In this document: positions 1-11,042 of the stretch, in pieces | Layout: each line of letters starts with the position of its first letter | How positions within the stretch are numbered: the first letter of the stretch is position 1 | DNA from: Dipteronia dyeriana | Lineage: Eukaryota; Streptophyta; Magnoliopsida; Sapindales; Sapindaceae | Direction: 5' to 3' | DNA: 64,000 nt | NCBI GenBank assembly: GCA_032871835.1 | Contig: CM065299.1 | Coordinates: 43,350,706-43,414,705, forward strand | Translations under genes and position numbers: made by a program | The notes under the pieces: generated by a model | What the model was told of the DNA's origin: nothing | Database searches by the model: none | The model's input: the letters and a program-made list of their open reading frames with translations, nothing else

Positions 1-1002
1 AAATAAGAAAAATAATATATATGCCTATATAATGTCATGGGCGGCAAGGCTAATATATAAAAGCCTAATATTTTATTATTATTATTATTTAATTAAATGG
101 AAATTAATTAATTTGTTGATCAATTAATTATTTAATTAAAAGTCAAAATCTTTTTCCTAGTAGGAGAAGGTCTCCTTATATTATACTATTGCTAGTAGTA
201 TAATTAATATTAAAGACTATATTTGATAAGTAGAAAAATAAAAGGAATTATTTATCTAGTTAAATTAGGAAGTCTTTAATATGGTCACAAATACACTAAT
301 TAGTTGGATTAGGAGTCTTGGTGTAGGAAATAATTCTTTTTGGAAATGGATTCTTGGTCACTAAGTAAATCCACCTAAGAATAGAATTCTTGCCTAACAA
401 GTAAATCTTCTTTAGGAGAGGATTTGTGAACCTATAAATATAGGTTGTAAATTTCGACCAAGCCTTTGTTTTCGGTGTGAGAAATTGTTATTTATTTATT
501 TATTTTTATTGTTATAAAAAAAAACTTCGTACAACTCATTATGTGAAGAATTAAGCCAAGCATAGAGAAAAGTGGGAACATTTTTGTTTTCGATAGTACA
601 CTAGTATCCTTTGCATCTAAAGGGTCAATATCGAATCAGGGTTCACCCGAGTTTCAATCAAATTGATTGGTAATTCACAAGTGACCGGACATTCTTGATT
701 TTTTTCTTGGAGGATTATTGTGACTAACAAAGAAAAAGATTTTGTTTGTTTCCATCCTCAGGTATACAATTTAAAGAAAGAGAGCACACACTGCTAGGTG
801 ATTAATGTTCGTTGTTGGATTGGAAGATCTTACGGATTTAATTCGACGCTAGTTCAATCGTCACGAAAAACAAGGTACGATACATTTTATATACATCAAT
901 TAACCTAGGGTTAAGGTTCTTGTTATTATAAAGGGAAACAAAATTAAATATATCAGACCCTAATTTTATTTTTCACACTTCCATTGCGTGATTTTCCCTA
1001 CA
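1..1002 (+). repeat. 5' LTR of copia copy B, left end outside window
   Basis: This is the right-hand 1 kb of a long copia LTR. It aligns with 30176-31183, the 3' LTR of the same copy, and ends in TTTTCCCTACA immediately before a tRNA primer site. By comparison with the other copies, about 1.1 kb of this LTR lies left of the window. A TATA-like CTATAAATA at 432-440 sits where the LTR promoter would be expected. The LTR carries no coding sequence. Confidence 0.9.
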
Positions 1003-1004
1003 AT

Positions 1005-1016
1005 TGGTATCAGAGC
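1005..1016 (+). other. Primer binding site (tRNA-iMet) of copy B
   Basis: TGGTATCAGAGC starts two bases after the LTR end. It is the standard complement of the 3' end of plant initiator methionine tRNA, where reverse transcription is primed. It is not a tRNA gene. Confidence 0.93.
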
Positions 1017-1079
1017 TGGTTGTACCCTTGATTAATTGATGTATGTGTATGTGAATCTTTTTCTTTTATTGTATATATG
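1017..1079 (+). other. Copy B leader, first part
   Basis: This is untranslated leader of copia copy B, matching 15721-15784 of copy A. It stops at ATATG (1075-1079), the left target-site duplication of the element inserted at 1080. The leader resumes at 7368. Confidence 0.85.
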
Positions 1080-1946
1080 TGTTAACGTTGATTTCTAGAT
1101 TGTATCAGAAAAGTCAACAAGGATTAGATTTTGGCTATCAATTCAAAGAGAAAGAGATTAGAGAAAGTAATCAAGACAAAAGTTTTACGTGGTAAAACTC
1201 TAATGACCGGAGAAACGTCCATGGGTGGTTGAAGCATCCACCAAGCCAAAATCCACGATGAAAATATGATGTTTACAAGCTCTCGATCCCTTTTTCTTCT
1301 CTCTGTATTTTTCTATTGCTTGCTGTCTCTCTCTTTTTGACGAGATTATGGGTCTATTTATATGTTTATAGAGCCCTTTTCAACCTTGTACAAATAATAG
1401 ATCTTTGTATTTAATTACAATTATTTACTTGCTTGAGGTTGATTGTCTTCTTTTCTATTTCGAAGTCTTGTATTGAAATCGAATGGGATTCTAGTAGTGC
1501 AGTCCAATTTGGACTTGTTTTCTTATAAGAATGTGATCTTTGTAAAGGAATAAAGTTGTTGTCTGATTGGGAACCCTTCCAGCTCAGTATTCTGTTCTCT
1601 TTGGGATTCCTTCCTAATATGGATATCTTCGTGTATTTAATGACCTAATCCGTGTGAACTAAGCACAAAGCTTCTTATTCAGTTTTCTTCATATTTATCC
1701 CGAGCAAGAATAATACCAGCAGGGCCCGAGTAACATCGTTTGAGCCTGAGTGGAAGCGTTATTTAACCAGTCCCGAGTATCGTTAACTGATCTCGAGTAG
1801 GTTTCATTCAACATCCGCTTATTTGGGTTTTCTATTCTTCGGCACTGTTTTGTAGGATATTTTCTGAATGCCTATTTGGATGTCCACCTGGCAGTTTTCT
1901 CCTTCCTGTCAATAACGTGTATGCTTGGTAAAATTCACATATGACA
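1080..1946 (+). repeat. Left LTR of the LARD-like element
   Basis: About 867 bp, TG at the start and GACA at the end. From about 1304 it closely matches 6721-7367. The first 220 bases have no counterpart in the right copy. The sequence after 1946 (ATACCACCTT) is not a recognisable iMet primer site. Confidence 0.8.
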
Positions 1947-2545
1947 ATACCACCTTAAAAAAAAATTGCCGAATAAAGTTTCGTTTCGGGCAAAAGTATT
2001 TTAATCATCTCAATTTTTTTTATTTTTATGCCAGAGTAAACGTCTTATCATAATGGCGTGTCTTAATGGTGACCTTGCAATTTCGATTCACCCCCTCACG
2101 TGAGATCTTTTATGATGGCGACGTTTTGAAGTTTTGAAGTTCTGACGGCTTGGGCTAGTTCTTGTTTGACACGTGTCCTTCGCCTCTTCGTTTTTCGCTA
2201 TCATTTATGAGAAATGATTTTTGCATCTCCCCTGGCACCGCCTATGTCATCAAGCTTCGTCATAGGTTTTTCCCGTCTTGAGACCCTAGGGTTTCATGTC
2301 ACCACCCCTTTAAATTCTTCATTGAGTTTGGGCTGGTTTATTCTCAAATGTTTCAGCAACAGAAAAAGAAAATTCTCTGAACCCAGATTTCACTAAACAG
2401 AAAGTCACGATTCTCCATTGAAGATCTTGTACCACTTTATTCAATGTTAGTTTTAATGAAGCCCTCTTCCCGTCATCATCTTTTTAATATCGCTTTTGAC
2501 GCGTTAGAACGCGGGGATTTCTAATTAGTTTCTTGCATTAAAAGA
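1947..2545 (+). other. LARD leader region, no gene recognised
   Basis: About 600 bp between the LTR and the element's main reading frame. The short open frame at 2214-2396 has no recognisable motif or conserved copy here. I see no gene in this stretch. Confidence 0.6.
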
Positions 2546-3626
2546 TTGTTGGGGGAAATCCCTGCTGATAAACCTCCGTTTTTAGAAGTTGATGTCTCAA
2601 GACTTCACCCTGACGTCACTTTTAGCCCTGTATCAAGTTCATCTAGTTCTGATTCTGATATTTCTAAGCACATGGTAACTCTTCGAAGGATGGGAAAACA
2701 TCAAAGTAGAAGTGCAGTCCGTAAACACGACTCGGGCGATATTCTGATCAGGGAGCAAACTGTCAGCGAGAGCGAAGTTAAGGAGGCGTGCAGGGCGTCT
2801 CGCCTTACATTTACTGTTGACCGTCTGAGCAGGTTCAACACTGAGCCGAATGTGGTCGGGCCAGTTGAAATAGGGAAGTATCTTTCCCGATTCAACCTGC
2901 CTGACTCGGTCACTCTGGTTCCTGCGGGGGATAGGGCTGTGTGGAATCCTCCCCCGGGTATGGTGGCGATTTATGGCTCCATGCTTTGCTGTGGCATCAC
3001 TCTTCCTCTCCAGCCATTTATTGCATGATTTTTGGCTGAAGCAGGAATTGCACTGGCTCAGCTGGCCCCGAACAGCTATAGAATTTTAATGTGCATGTGG
3101 AACATGCACAGCCGGATGAACCTTTCGCCGCCGTCCCCAAATAAAATCAGGCCTTTCTTTACATTAAGGCAGTCGGGCAAGATGGGGACTTACTTCCTTA
3201 TGTCTAATCCACCAGACTGCTAGGTTTTTGAGGGGAAAAAAGTGAGTCGGGATGCTGATATTTCTGATGACCCCAAAAAGAAGGGTTTTATATGGGGGTT
3301 TCCTACGTCCAACAAGTTCTGGAAGAACAGTTGGTTTTTTACCGGAGGCAGTGTCGGGCTGGAAGTCACCCTCAAATCCAGGGATTCTCGAGTGGTGCTA
3401 AAAGTCCCTCGGTTATTCTATTCCCCTGAGGTATGGAACAAGAAGAATATCGATTACAGTGATGGCGAGCTGACCAGATTTGCTCGGGCGGCAGTTCGCA
3501 CACTAGAGAAGAGGTGCAAGTCTTATCTCTTTGTTGAGTCGAAGATGATTGAGTTCGGCTTCTTCAGAAAAATTTCGGGCGAACGTAGGCGATGTAAACG
3601 ATTTTCGCAACCTTTTCCTTTCAATG

Positions 3627-3627
<1 letters not shown>

Positions 3628-3661
<34 letters not shown>
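3628..3661. repeat. (TA)n microsatellite
   Basis: An uninterrupted TA run inside the predicted first intron of the LARD gene. It creates artificial YIYIYI open frames on both strands. Confidence 0.95.
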
Positions 3662-3662
<1 letters not shown>

Positions 3663-4263
3663 CTGTTTTGCATTCTGACGTGGTTCCTTTTTTCTAGTGT
3701 TTGATACGGATGTCGTCTGTGATCTTCAGGTTCGCCAAATGAAGTCAATCATTCAGGTGAGTCGGAAAGAGGCGGCTCGTCAAGGTACCGAAGGCATCAC
3801 CTCGCCTGAGTCTGATGAAGAGACTGATGCCGCAGAGGAGCAGATTCTCGAAGATATCTAGGAGACTAGCGGTCTGAGTGGCCCAATCGGTACTCCGCTG
3901 CCTGTCGATCGGTAACGTCAAAGTAAAGGTGTTGGTGAGGAGCCTACCGAGCAGACTGACGCCAGTGATAGAGGTAATTCTTCCACTAGACAAGAAGCTA
4001 TGGGTCCCGAATTTTTTGAAGCCTTCCAGGATGACACTATGGAGGATCCCACAGCTGATCTCAGTTTTCACCGTTCTCGGGGTGAGAAACGGAAAGCAAT
4101 CAGCTCTCTAACTCATCCTCTCAAGGTTCCTCGGGTGGTTACTTTCATCTATTCTAGCGATGAAGATGCTGCAGATGAGATCCCCCCGAGCGTTGGTCCT
4201 GGAGCTTCAGAACCGGATAGGGCTTCCCCTGCCCCTGAGGTTGGAGATCTGGGGGCTGAACCC

Positions 4264-4283
4264 TAGGGGGGCGGGGGGGGGGG
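4264..4283. repeat. G-rich homopolymer tract
   Basis: A run of almost pure G, interrupted by a single C, inside the decayed LARD gene. It probably shifts the reading frame and is prone to sequencing or assembly length error. Confidence 0.85.
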
Positions 4284-5439
4284 CTTTCTTCATATTTTTC
4301 TCCCAGGACATGTTGCTGGAGATGTCCCCTGGTCGGGCTTTTATTTTGGAAAACCGCTGGAGCAGTTTTCGGGATGGCTCGTTGACCGAAAGTCTTCAAA
4401 ATGTTTTTAATGGCACATCTTATGTAAGCTACCTGGCTTCTTTAATGGTTTGATAGTCTGTTAGATTTCTAATCGTAATTCTTTTGCAGATGGTGGCCGA
4501 ATTTGCAAAGCTAGTTCAGATGTAGCAACATCAAGCTGATCAAATAAGACATCTTGAGGCTCAACTGAAGGAAAGTGAGGAGGGTCGTGCTAGGGTCGTA
4601 ACGGCTTATCAGCAAGTGGTCGACTCTGTACAAATATTTTTCGACCATTGTCTAGCGAAGCAAGTTGATGTCGATAAAAGGGCGTCTCTGGCAGAGAAGA
4701 AGGCAACATCACTTCAAAATCTCTTATCCTCTACCTAAGAATCCATGCTAAAGGCTGAGCAGGAGGCGGAGCAGTCGAGGTCGGCGTACGAGCAAAAAAT
4801 TAAAGACCTGGAGCACCAAGTGTTGACAGTTGAATCCTTATCCTGAGATGCCAGGCTGGAACTTGAAGTTCAAGGGGTGGATCGCTTTAAAAGATCCCCT
4901 GTTTATGTTGCCCTACTCCTTCGGGAGTTATATCACGGGCAAGTTTCAGCCGGCGAGTTCTTTAAAGTTAAGAATAGGGCGACTGAGAAGGCCCGAGCCA
5001 ATTGGGAGCTGTCAATCAAACATCACGTAGACCGGTCCTTGGAGTCTCTTCAGACTCAGATAAAGGAATGGAGAGCTTAATGCCATAGCCAAGGCAAAGA
5101 GCCCCTTCCCATGCACTTAGAAATTCCGTTCAAACACTCTCTCTCGATCTTTTACGCTAGTCAAGAGTCGGTCGAGGGTGTCGTACCAGATGTTGGGCCG
5201 GTCCCAGACGAGGATTAAAGCCAATGGATTGATGATACTGTTGATACTATTGCTTGGCCATCTAACGTAAGCATGCTCCGTGAATACGTGATGGTGCTAG
5301 ACCCGAGTATTGGCAAAAGCTCGAAATCCTTGCAACCTTAATTTTTGTAAACTGTAACCATTCTTTTAAGAGATCAATAAAATTCTATCTTATTTAGAAT
5401 TGAATGGTTTTGATCTTGTTCATTGCTGATTGTTGCTGA

Positions 5440-5823
5440 GTGTTTTATTAAACTGGCTAACGTTTGGGTAACTTAACCGAGTCTTATTAAACCGATCGTT
5501 ACCCGAATAACTTAGATGCCAAGTATCTTATTAAACTGGCTCTTCAATGTTTGGGTAACTTAACCGAGTATCTTATTAAACTGTTTGTTACCCGAATGAC
5601 TTTAATTGCCAAGTATCTTATTAAACTGGCTCTTCGATGTTCGGGTAACTTAACCGAGTATCTTATTAAACCGGTTGTTACCCGAATGACTTTAATTGCC
5701 AAGTATCTTATTAAACTGGCTCTTCAATGTTCGGCTAACTTAACCAAGTATCTTATTAAACCGGTTGTTACCCGATTGACTTTAATTGCCAAGTATCTTA
5801 TTAAACTGGCTCTTTATTATTAA
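5440..5823 (+). repeat. About four copies of a 90-bp tandem repeat
   Basis: The phrase GGTAACTTAACCGAG or its near match recurs at 5467, 5554, 5644 and 5734, a period of 87-90 bp. Each unit contains two CTTATTAAAC halves, suggesting an older 45-bp substructure. A 90-codon open frame here (5551-5823) exists only because the period is divisible by three. It is not a gene. Confidence 0.9.
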
Positions 5824-6395
5824 CTGAGTCATCTTAAAACAGGCAAGTTTATACTTGTGTTTCATACCCGGTTGCTACTCAAACATTACATCAAGTTTCA
5901 CTATGATCATATGTTCGAGTCCTTAAGCAATACCAAGGACGTCTCCCCAGTTTTTATGCGCAAGGGTTTGTCGAATTGTTGAGCTCTTTAAATAAAAATT
6001 GCTCAACACAGCTAAGCATTTCATCGGAATTTCTCCCGATAGCGTCCCGACCATTTTTCCAGAATATGGTGCATCGGGTTTGCCTTTTTGCTAAGGTCGA
6101 TTTGACCTTGCTCGGCTGGAATGCTCCTTCGACCTTCTTCGCCCATTCGGGATTTGATGGCCCCGAGTATTCTATTTGTATGTTCTTATTATCATGTTCT
6201 TCCATATGCTCTTATTATCGTATGCTCTATCGAAAATCCTGAGTAATTTTCATTTATCACTGCAAAATCAACAAAGATTCAAATTCCACAGTTGATATTT
6301 ATCCTAACTAATACTGTCCTGGCTAGAAAAAAAAAACAAAAAGAAGAAAAATAATTTTAAGGATAGAAAATCTTAAGATATTGGGCATTGCATGG
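5824..6395. other. LARD 3' region, no gene recognised
   Basis: Internal sequence between the tandem array and the antisense integrase tail. Short open frames exist on both strands around 5954-6242 but show no domain I recognise. Confidence 0.55.
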
Positions 6396-6674
6396 TCAGG
6401 GTAAAACCCCTCCATTGGGTTGTGCAATACAATATGCTCTATGGCCAGCTATTCCCTCAATCTTGTATTGGCCTTCCCATTTATCAGCCAGGGAAACTGC
6501 AGCTTTATTTTTTGTGTTCAATGACACCTTCCTGAGTACTAGGTCTCCTAGCTGGAATTTCCTGACCCGAACATTAGAGTTGTAGTGGCAAGTTACTCTT
6601 TGCTGATATGCCATATTTCTTATTCGGGACTTATCCCTTTTCTTTTCTAGCTCATCCAGACTTTGTAATAGCAT
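6396..6674 (-). pseudogene. Ty3/gypsy integrase C-terminal tail, antisense fragment
   Basis: The minus-strand frame reads LLQSLDELEKKRDKSRIR, then an AYQQRV and FQLGDLVLRKVSLNT block followed by KWEGQYKI. This is the conserved end of plant Ty3/gypsy integrases: the polynucleotidyl tail, the GDLVLRK element and the WEGPY-like segment. Only about 90 residues survive; the catalytic D,D-35-E core is absent. It lies opposite in direction to the element's main gene and close to the right LTR, which is unusual. It is probably a captured piece or the trace of an inverted fusion. Confidence 0.8.
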
Positions 6675-6720
6675 ATCAACGTTCTGTTCTTAATCGTATA
6701 GCTTGACCCGGGGTAATGCA

Positions 6721-7367
6721 TTTTTCTATTTTTCTATTTCTTGTTGTCTCTCTCTTTTTGGCAAGATTATGGGTCTATTTATATGTTTATAGAGCCCTTT
6801 TCTGCCTTGTACAAGTAATAGATCTTTGTATTTAATTACAATTATTTACTTGCTTGAGGCTGATTGTCTTATTTCCTGTTTCAAAGTCTTGTATTGAAAT
6901 CGAATGGGATTCTAATAGTGGAGTCCAATTTGGACTTGTTTTCTTATAAGAATGTGATCTTTGTAAAGAAATAAAGTTGTTGCCTGATTGGGAACCCTTC
7001 CAACTCAGTATTCTGTTCTCTTTGGGATTCCTTCCTAATATGGATATCTTCGTGTATTTAATGACCTAATCCGTGTGAACTAAGAACTAAGCTTCTTATT
7101 CGATTTTCTTCATATTTATCCCGAGCAAGGATAATACCAGCAGGGCCCGAGTAACATCGTTTGAGCCCGAGTGGAAGCGTTATTTAACCAGTCCCGAGTA
7201 TCGTTAACTGATCCCGAGTAGGTTTCCTTCAACATCCGCTTATTCGGATTTTCTATTCTTCGGCACTGTTTTGTAGGATATTTTCTAAATGCCTATTTGG
7301 ATATCCACCTGGCAGTTTTCTCCTTCCTGTCAATGACGTGTATGCTTGGTAAAGTTCACATACGACA
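6721..7367 (+). repeat. Right LTR of the LARD-like element, 5'-truncated
   Basis: Matches 1304-1946 closely, with scattered substitutions, and ends CGACA before the target duplication ATATG (7368-7372). The first roughly 220 bp of the LTR are missing, so the internal/LTR junction near 6720 reflects a deletion. Confidence 0.85.
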
Positions 7368-8687
7368 ATATGCATATTTTAGAAAGAAATGACACTCTAG
7401 GTATTCACTTATATATTTACATTGGAATGTATAGATATATATATGTTTTATATGTGGATTGTTATTGCTCAATTTTGGTCATATAATTTCAATGTATTTT
7501 TGTTTTGGGATTGTAACAAGAAGGGTGGTCTATCATTGCCATAATTTCCTTCTTGGTAGTTGCTAAAGTTTTTTTATTTTATTTTGCTATTGTAATAAAA
7601 AAAATACAATATATTGTAATAAAAAAAGCTGCAGTATTTTTTTTTTAAATCTTATGTAATACATTCGAGTATCGAAGACTCGAAAGTTTGAAGAATTGGA
7701 AGCAACCGGAACAAGTTTGGGACGGTGCGACGGTGCGAGCCATAGCAACAATCGTGCGAAGAGCACGCGGCCACAATTATTGTGGCATGGGCTGCGCACG
7801 GCAGCCCTATGGAAGCCATGGGCTGCCCATGCCAGCCTTTATGGGGTTGTAGCATACGCATGCCCATAGCAGGAAGCCAAGGGTGAGCACGCCCATTGGA
7901 GGCAGCCAAGGGAGTCAATATGACGAAGGTCGTGTGAAGACTTGTTCCCCAAGAACGGAGTTTTTTGTATTCGAAGACATGTAATTTACTTGCTTTTCTA
8001 GTATGGACCAAAATTATAGCTATTTATATTTTTGTAAATATTGCAATGTTTGTCATTGTTTGATAATATGTCATAAAGAATAGGAGTGCCACTCATATAT
8101 CTCTTTTGGTATGAACATGCATTGAATGATTTAGGTATGTAATTGGCATCCAGATAACTTAGTAAATCATTCTATGAAATTCGATCACACGCCTTAAATA
8201 ATTGAGTGGGAGAAGGTGTTTCGGAACACCTATGGCCTCCAAGTTTAGTTGAGCTTTATGTTTCGTGTAATAACCACCTAATGGGTATTCATGAATGGAA
8301 TTTAGCAAGATACTTCCTTACAAGGATAGACTAGACAATTAGCCCAAACGATATCTACTCCCAAAGGAGGGATATTCGCGAGGGAACATATTGAAGGTCG
8401 ATAACTTGGTAACACACTCAATGTGATTTTATTAATATCCTCCCAAGAGTTCTTGTTAATAAAATTGCAAGGCTAAAATTGAAAATGTTGGTTGTTATGT
8501 TTACAATTAGGTGGGACCTAGTCCAACTAGTAAATGGTGCGAACTCCTATTAGAGGCATGACATTTATGGGTGTTGGATCACCGTTGAATATTACGATTG
8601 GATTAATTTATTCAATTCAAGATAAATATTCAAATGTGCTATATCATGATTATTTACTTATATAATTTTTGTTATTAAAAAGAAATC
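7368..8687 (+). other. Copy B leader, second part, with GC-rich island
   Basis: This continues the untranslated leader of copy B from 1079. It matches 15780-17072 of copy A and 47270-48160 plus 52083-52501 of copy E. It holds a GC-rich island at about 7680-7930 with repeated CCCATG/CATGGG palindromic words, in otherwise AT-rich sequence. The minus strand has a 119-codon open frame (7652-8011) across it. I treat this as composition rather than a proven gene. Confidence 0.8.
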
Positions 8688-9722
8688 ATGACCCCATCCC
8701 TAATCAACATCCAAAAAGATAATACTTTAACTGGTGATAATTATGTCACATGGAAAAAGGAAAATTGGGTTGTTGTTGCAAGTTGAAAGACATAAGTTCG
8801 TTCTGTGCACTCCTAAACCACCTACTCCTACTAATGAATCTACTCAGGAGCAAAGAGATGAGTATCAACAGTGGGAGTCTTCAGATGAGATGGCTAAATG
8901 TTATATTATGGCCACCATCTCTGACGTGTTGCAACAGTAACATGAAGGAATGGAGAATGTTGCCGATATAATGATGTCTCTAGAGAAGATGTTTGCTATA
9001 AAGGCTAGGACGACTAATAGAGAGGCAGTGACTGCTTTTATGAATCTTATGATGAAACCTGGACAGGCTATGAAAGATCAAATGATGAAAGTAGTAGCAC
9101 ATCTCAACATTGCTGAATTGATTGGTGCTAAGATAGATAGTGAGACGAAAATTGACATGATCAACAACTCACTGTTAGATTCCTTTGATCAGTTCAAGTT
9201 GGACTACACATTGAATAATAAGGAATACACCTTGTAAGTCCTGATGCAAGATGTTCAAAGCACCAAGAAAATCCTTTTGAAAGGCAAGGGTCAATAGATT
9301 CATATGCTTGGTAAGTTGCTACTGTTAAAGACCCGTAAGAAGGTCAAGAGCCAACAAAAGAAAAAGCAACTTAGGCCTTCATAGAAGGAGACCAAGAAAG
9401 TAACCAAGATCAAAGGGAAGTGTTTCCTTTGTGGTTCAAAAGGGTCAAAGGAATAGACTGAATAAGAATGAATTCAACTTGGGTTTAGGCAATGAAGCGT
9501 TGGTGTCTGCTAGTGCAGTGGGAGATATTAGAATCAATTTAGGCTCTTATAGGCATTTAGATTTAATAAACATTTATTATGTACCTCAATTCAAGAGGAA
9601 TTTAATTTCAGTTTCTTGTTTAAATAAATTTGGATATTCGGTTATTTTTAATAAAGCTTTTATTATTAGTAAGAATGATAAAATTATTTACAAAGGTACA
9701 TTGGAAAACGATTTATTCTATT
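8688..9722 (+). pseudogene. Copia gag and start of pol, copy B, broken
   Basis: ATG at 8688 starts MTPSLINIQKDNTLTGDNY, a copia gag of the UBN2 type. An extra A near 8757 shifts the frame into 8734-8940. TAA at 8938 and TAA at 9235 follow, then a TAG near 9295. The zinc knuckle keeps only its first half (CFLCG, about 9421): the HX4C half and the protease active site are removed by a deletion at 9444/9445. After that, 9455-9722 encodes the segment before integrase. The copy is then interrupted at CTATT (9718-9722) by element C and resumes at 26358. Confidence 0.88.
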
Positions 9723-11028
9723 TGTAAGGAAAAAAACGGGTTCAAAAACGCAACGGATGCGTGAGAAAATAAGAAATTAGGGTTTGCGTATATAAAAAAA
9801 TCTCTTTTAATAACAAGAACCTTAACCCTAGATTAATTGATGTATATAAAAAGTATCGTACCTTTTTTTTCGTGACGATTGAACTAGCATCGAATTGAAT
9901 CCGTAAGATCTTTCAATCCAATCACGAACGTTAATCACCTAGTAGTGTGGGCTGCCTTTCTAAAAATTGTATACCTGAGGATGGAAACAAACAAAATCTT
10001 CTTCTTTGTTAGTCACAATAATCCTCCAACAGAAAAACCAAGAACGTCCGGTCACATTTTAATTATCAATCAATTTGATTGAAATTCACGTGAACCTTGA
10101 TTCGATATTGTACACAAAACCCTTTTAATGCAAAGGATACTAGTGTGCTATCGAAAACAAAAACGTTCCCTATTTTCTCTATGCTTGGCCGAATTCTTCA
10201 CACAATGAGTTGGAAGAAGTTTTTTTTTATAACAATAAAAAAAATAAAAAACAACTTCTCACACCAAAAACTCATACTTGGTCGAAATTTACAAGTATAT
10301 ATATATAGAAGACCAAATCCTCTCCTAAGAAGGATTTACTTGGTTGTTAAGAATCCTATCCTTAGGTGGATTTACTTGGTGGTTAACTTTCCTACACCAA
10401 AACTCCTAATCCAACTCAGTAGTGTATTTGTAATCATAATAAAGACTTCCTAATTTGATTAGATAAATAATTCCTTTTATTTATCTACTTATCAAATATA
10501 GTCTTTCATATTAATTATACTAACAACAATAGTATAATATTTAGGAGACCATCACTTAATAGAAAGATAGACTCTCCGATTGTTTTCAAGTGAAAACTTT
10601 TATCCATTGACGGTTCTAGATAAAGTTTTTCATTTTGATCCTATTAAATGCACCCAGTGCACTAGATTCTTTTGCCCAAAGACACCACACTTTGATGATT
10701 TTAGACTCATCATAACACATTTGATCCCACTCAAATGCTAGGGAAAGAATCTACAACTTTAACAAGATAAAGCCGCCCAACCTTTTATCTTAAGTTGTGA
10801 ATGTTATTCAAGACTAACTAAAAAATTGTGTCTACCTTATACATATCTAGATGTATGAACAATTCTTCTTTTTTCCTAGTCCTTTTACCTTATGATTATT
10901 TACTTTTGACAATTATAATTATTAAAATATAAATGCTATAAGATTTGTTAAATAAGAAATCACATTATTAATATGAAAATATTGTCAATTACAATATTAC
11001 ACTCTTGCTATCGTGCATAATCCTAACA
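9723..11028 (-). repeat. 3' LTR of copy C with about 0.9-kb internal deletion
   Basis: Starts TGTTAGGATTATGC (minus strand, from 11028) and ends next to the duplication at 9722. It is about 1.3 kb, against 2.2 kb for the 5' LTR of the same copy. The missing block lies at about 10555-10565, where AGTCTATC is fused to TTTCTATTAAG. This is the same central module that is triplicated in solo LTR F. Confidence 0.9.
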
Positions 11029-11042
11029 ATCTCCCACTTGCT
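11029..11042 (-). other. Polypurine tract of copy C
   Basis: On the minus strand, CAAGTGGGAGAT directly precedes the LTR TGTTAGG. This is the usual plus-strand DNA priming site for the family. Confidence 0.8.

Larger units (their letters stand above)
2546..5080 (+). pseudogene. Decayed gypsy-type-transposon (Transposase_28-like) protein gene
   Basis: The first exon, about 2546-3593, reads in one frame through two stops (TGA 3026, TAG 3221). It shows the plant 'putative gypsy type transposon' pattern: a short PLQPF segment, then LAPNSYRI, then GFPTSNKFWKNSWFF (residues about 155-270). A likely intron with the (TA)n tract ends at AG 3697, and coding resumes at 3698 with acidic low-complexity sequence. 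A second likely intron uses GTAAGC at 4423 and CAG before 4491. The last exon, about 4491-5080, encodes a helical, coiled-coil-like tail with internal stops. The family occurs in non-autonomous plant LTR elements and its biochemical role is not established. The ATG choice is uncertain; TTG at 2546 only opens the frame. Confidence 0.65.
1080..7367 (+). mobile_element. Non-autonomous LTR element (LARD-like) inserted in copy B leader
   Basis: The element is bounded by TGTTAACG on the left and CGACA on the right, with a perfect 5-bp duplication ATATG at 1075-1079 and 7368-7372. Removing it rejoins the copia leader exactly. It has a left LTR (1080-1946), a 5'-truncated right LTR (about 6721-7367), a decayed intron-containing gene on the + strand, a tandem array, and a gypsy integrase tail on the - strand. 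No reverse transcriptase or protease is visible, so it must have depended on another element. Strand is given from the main gene; I found no convincing primer site or polypurine tract. Confidence 0.85.

Noticed and set aside
1005..1016. tRNA-like TGGTATCAGAGC words (also 15709, 47199, 61759)
   Set aside because: These are primer sites complementary to the tRNA 3' end. No cloverleaf could be drawn around them, so they are not tRNA genes.
3503..3748. YIYIYI-rich frames on both strands
   Set aside because: Produced by the (TA)n microsatellite in a predicted intron.
5551..5823. 90-codon + strand open frame
   Set aside because: It is the translation of the 90-bp tandem repeat; the period divisible by three keeps it open. 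No start context or conserved domain.
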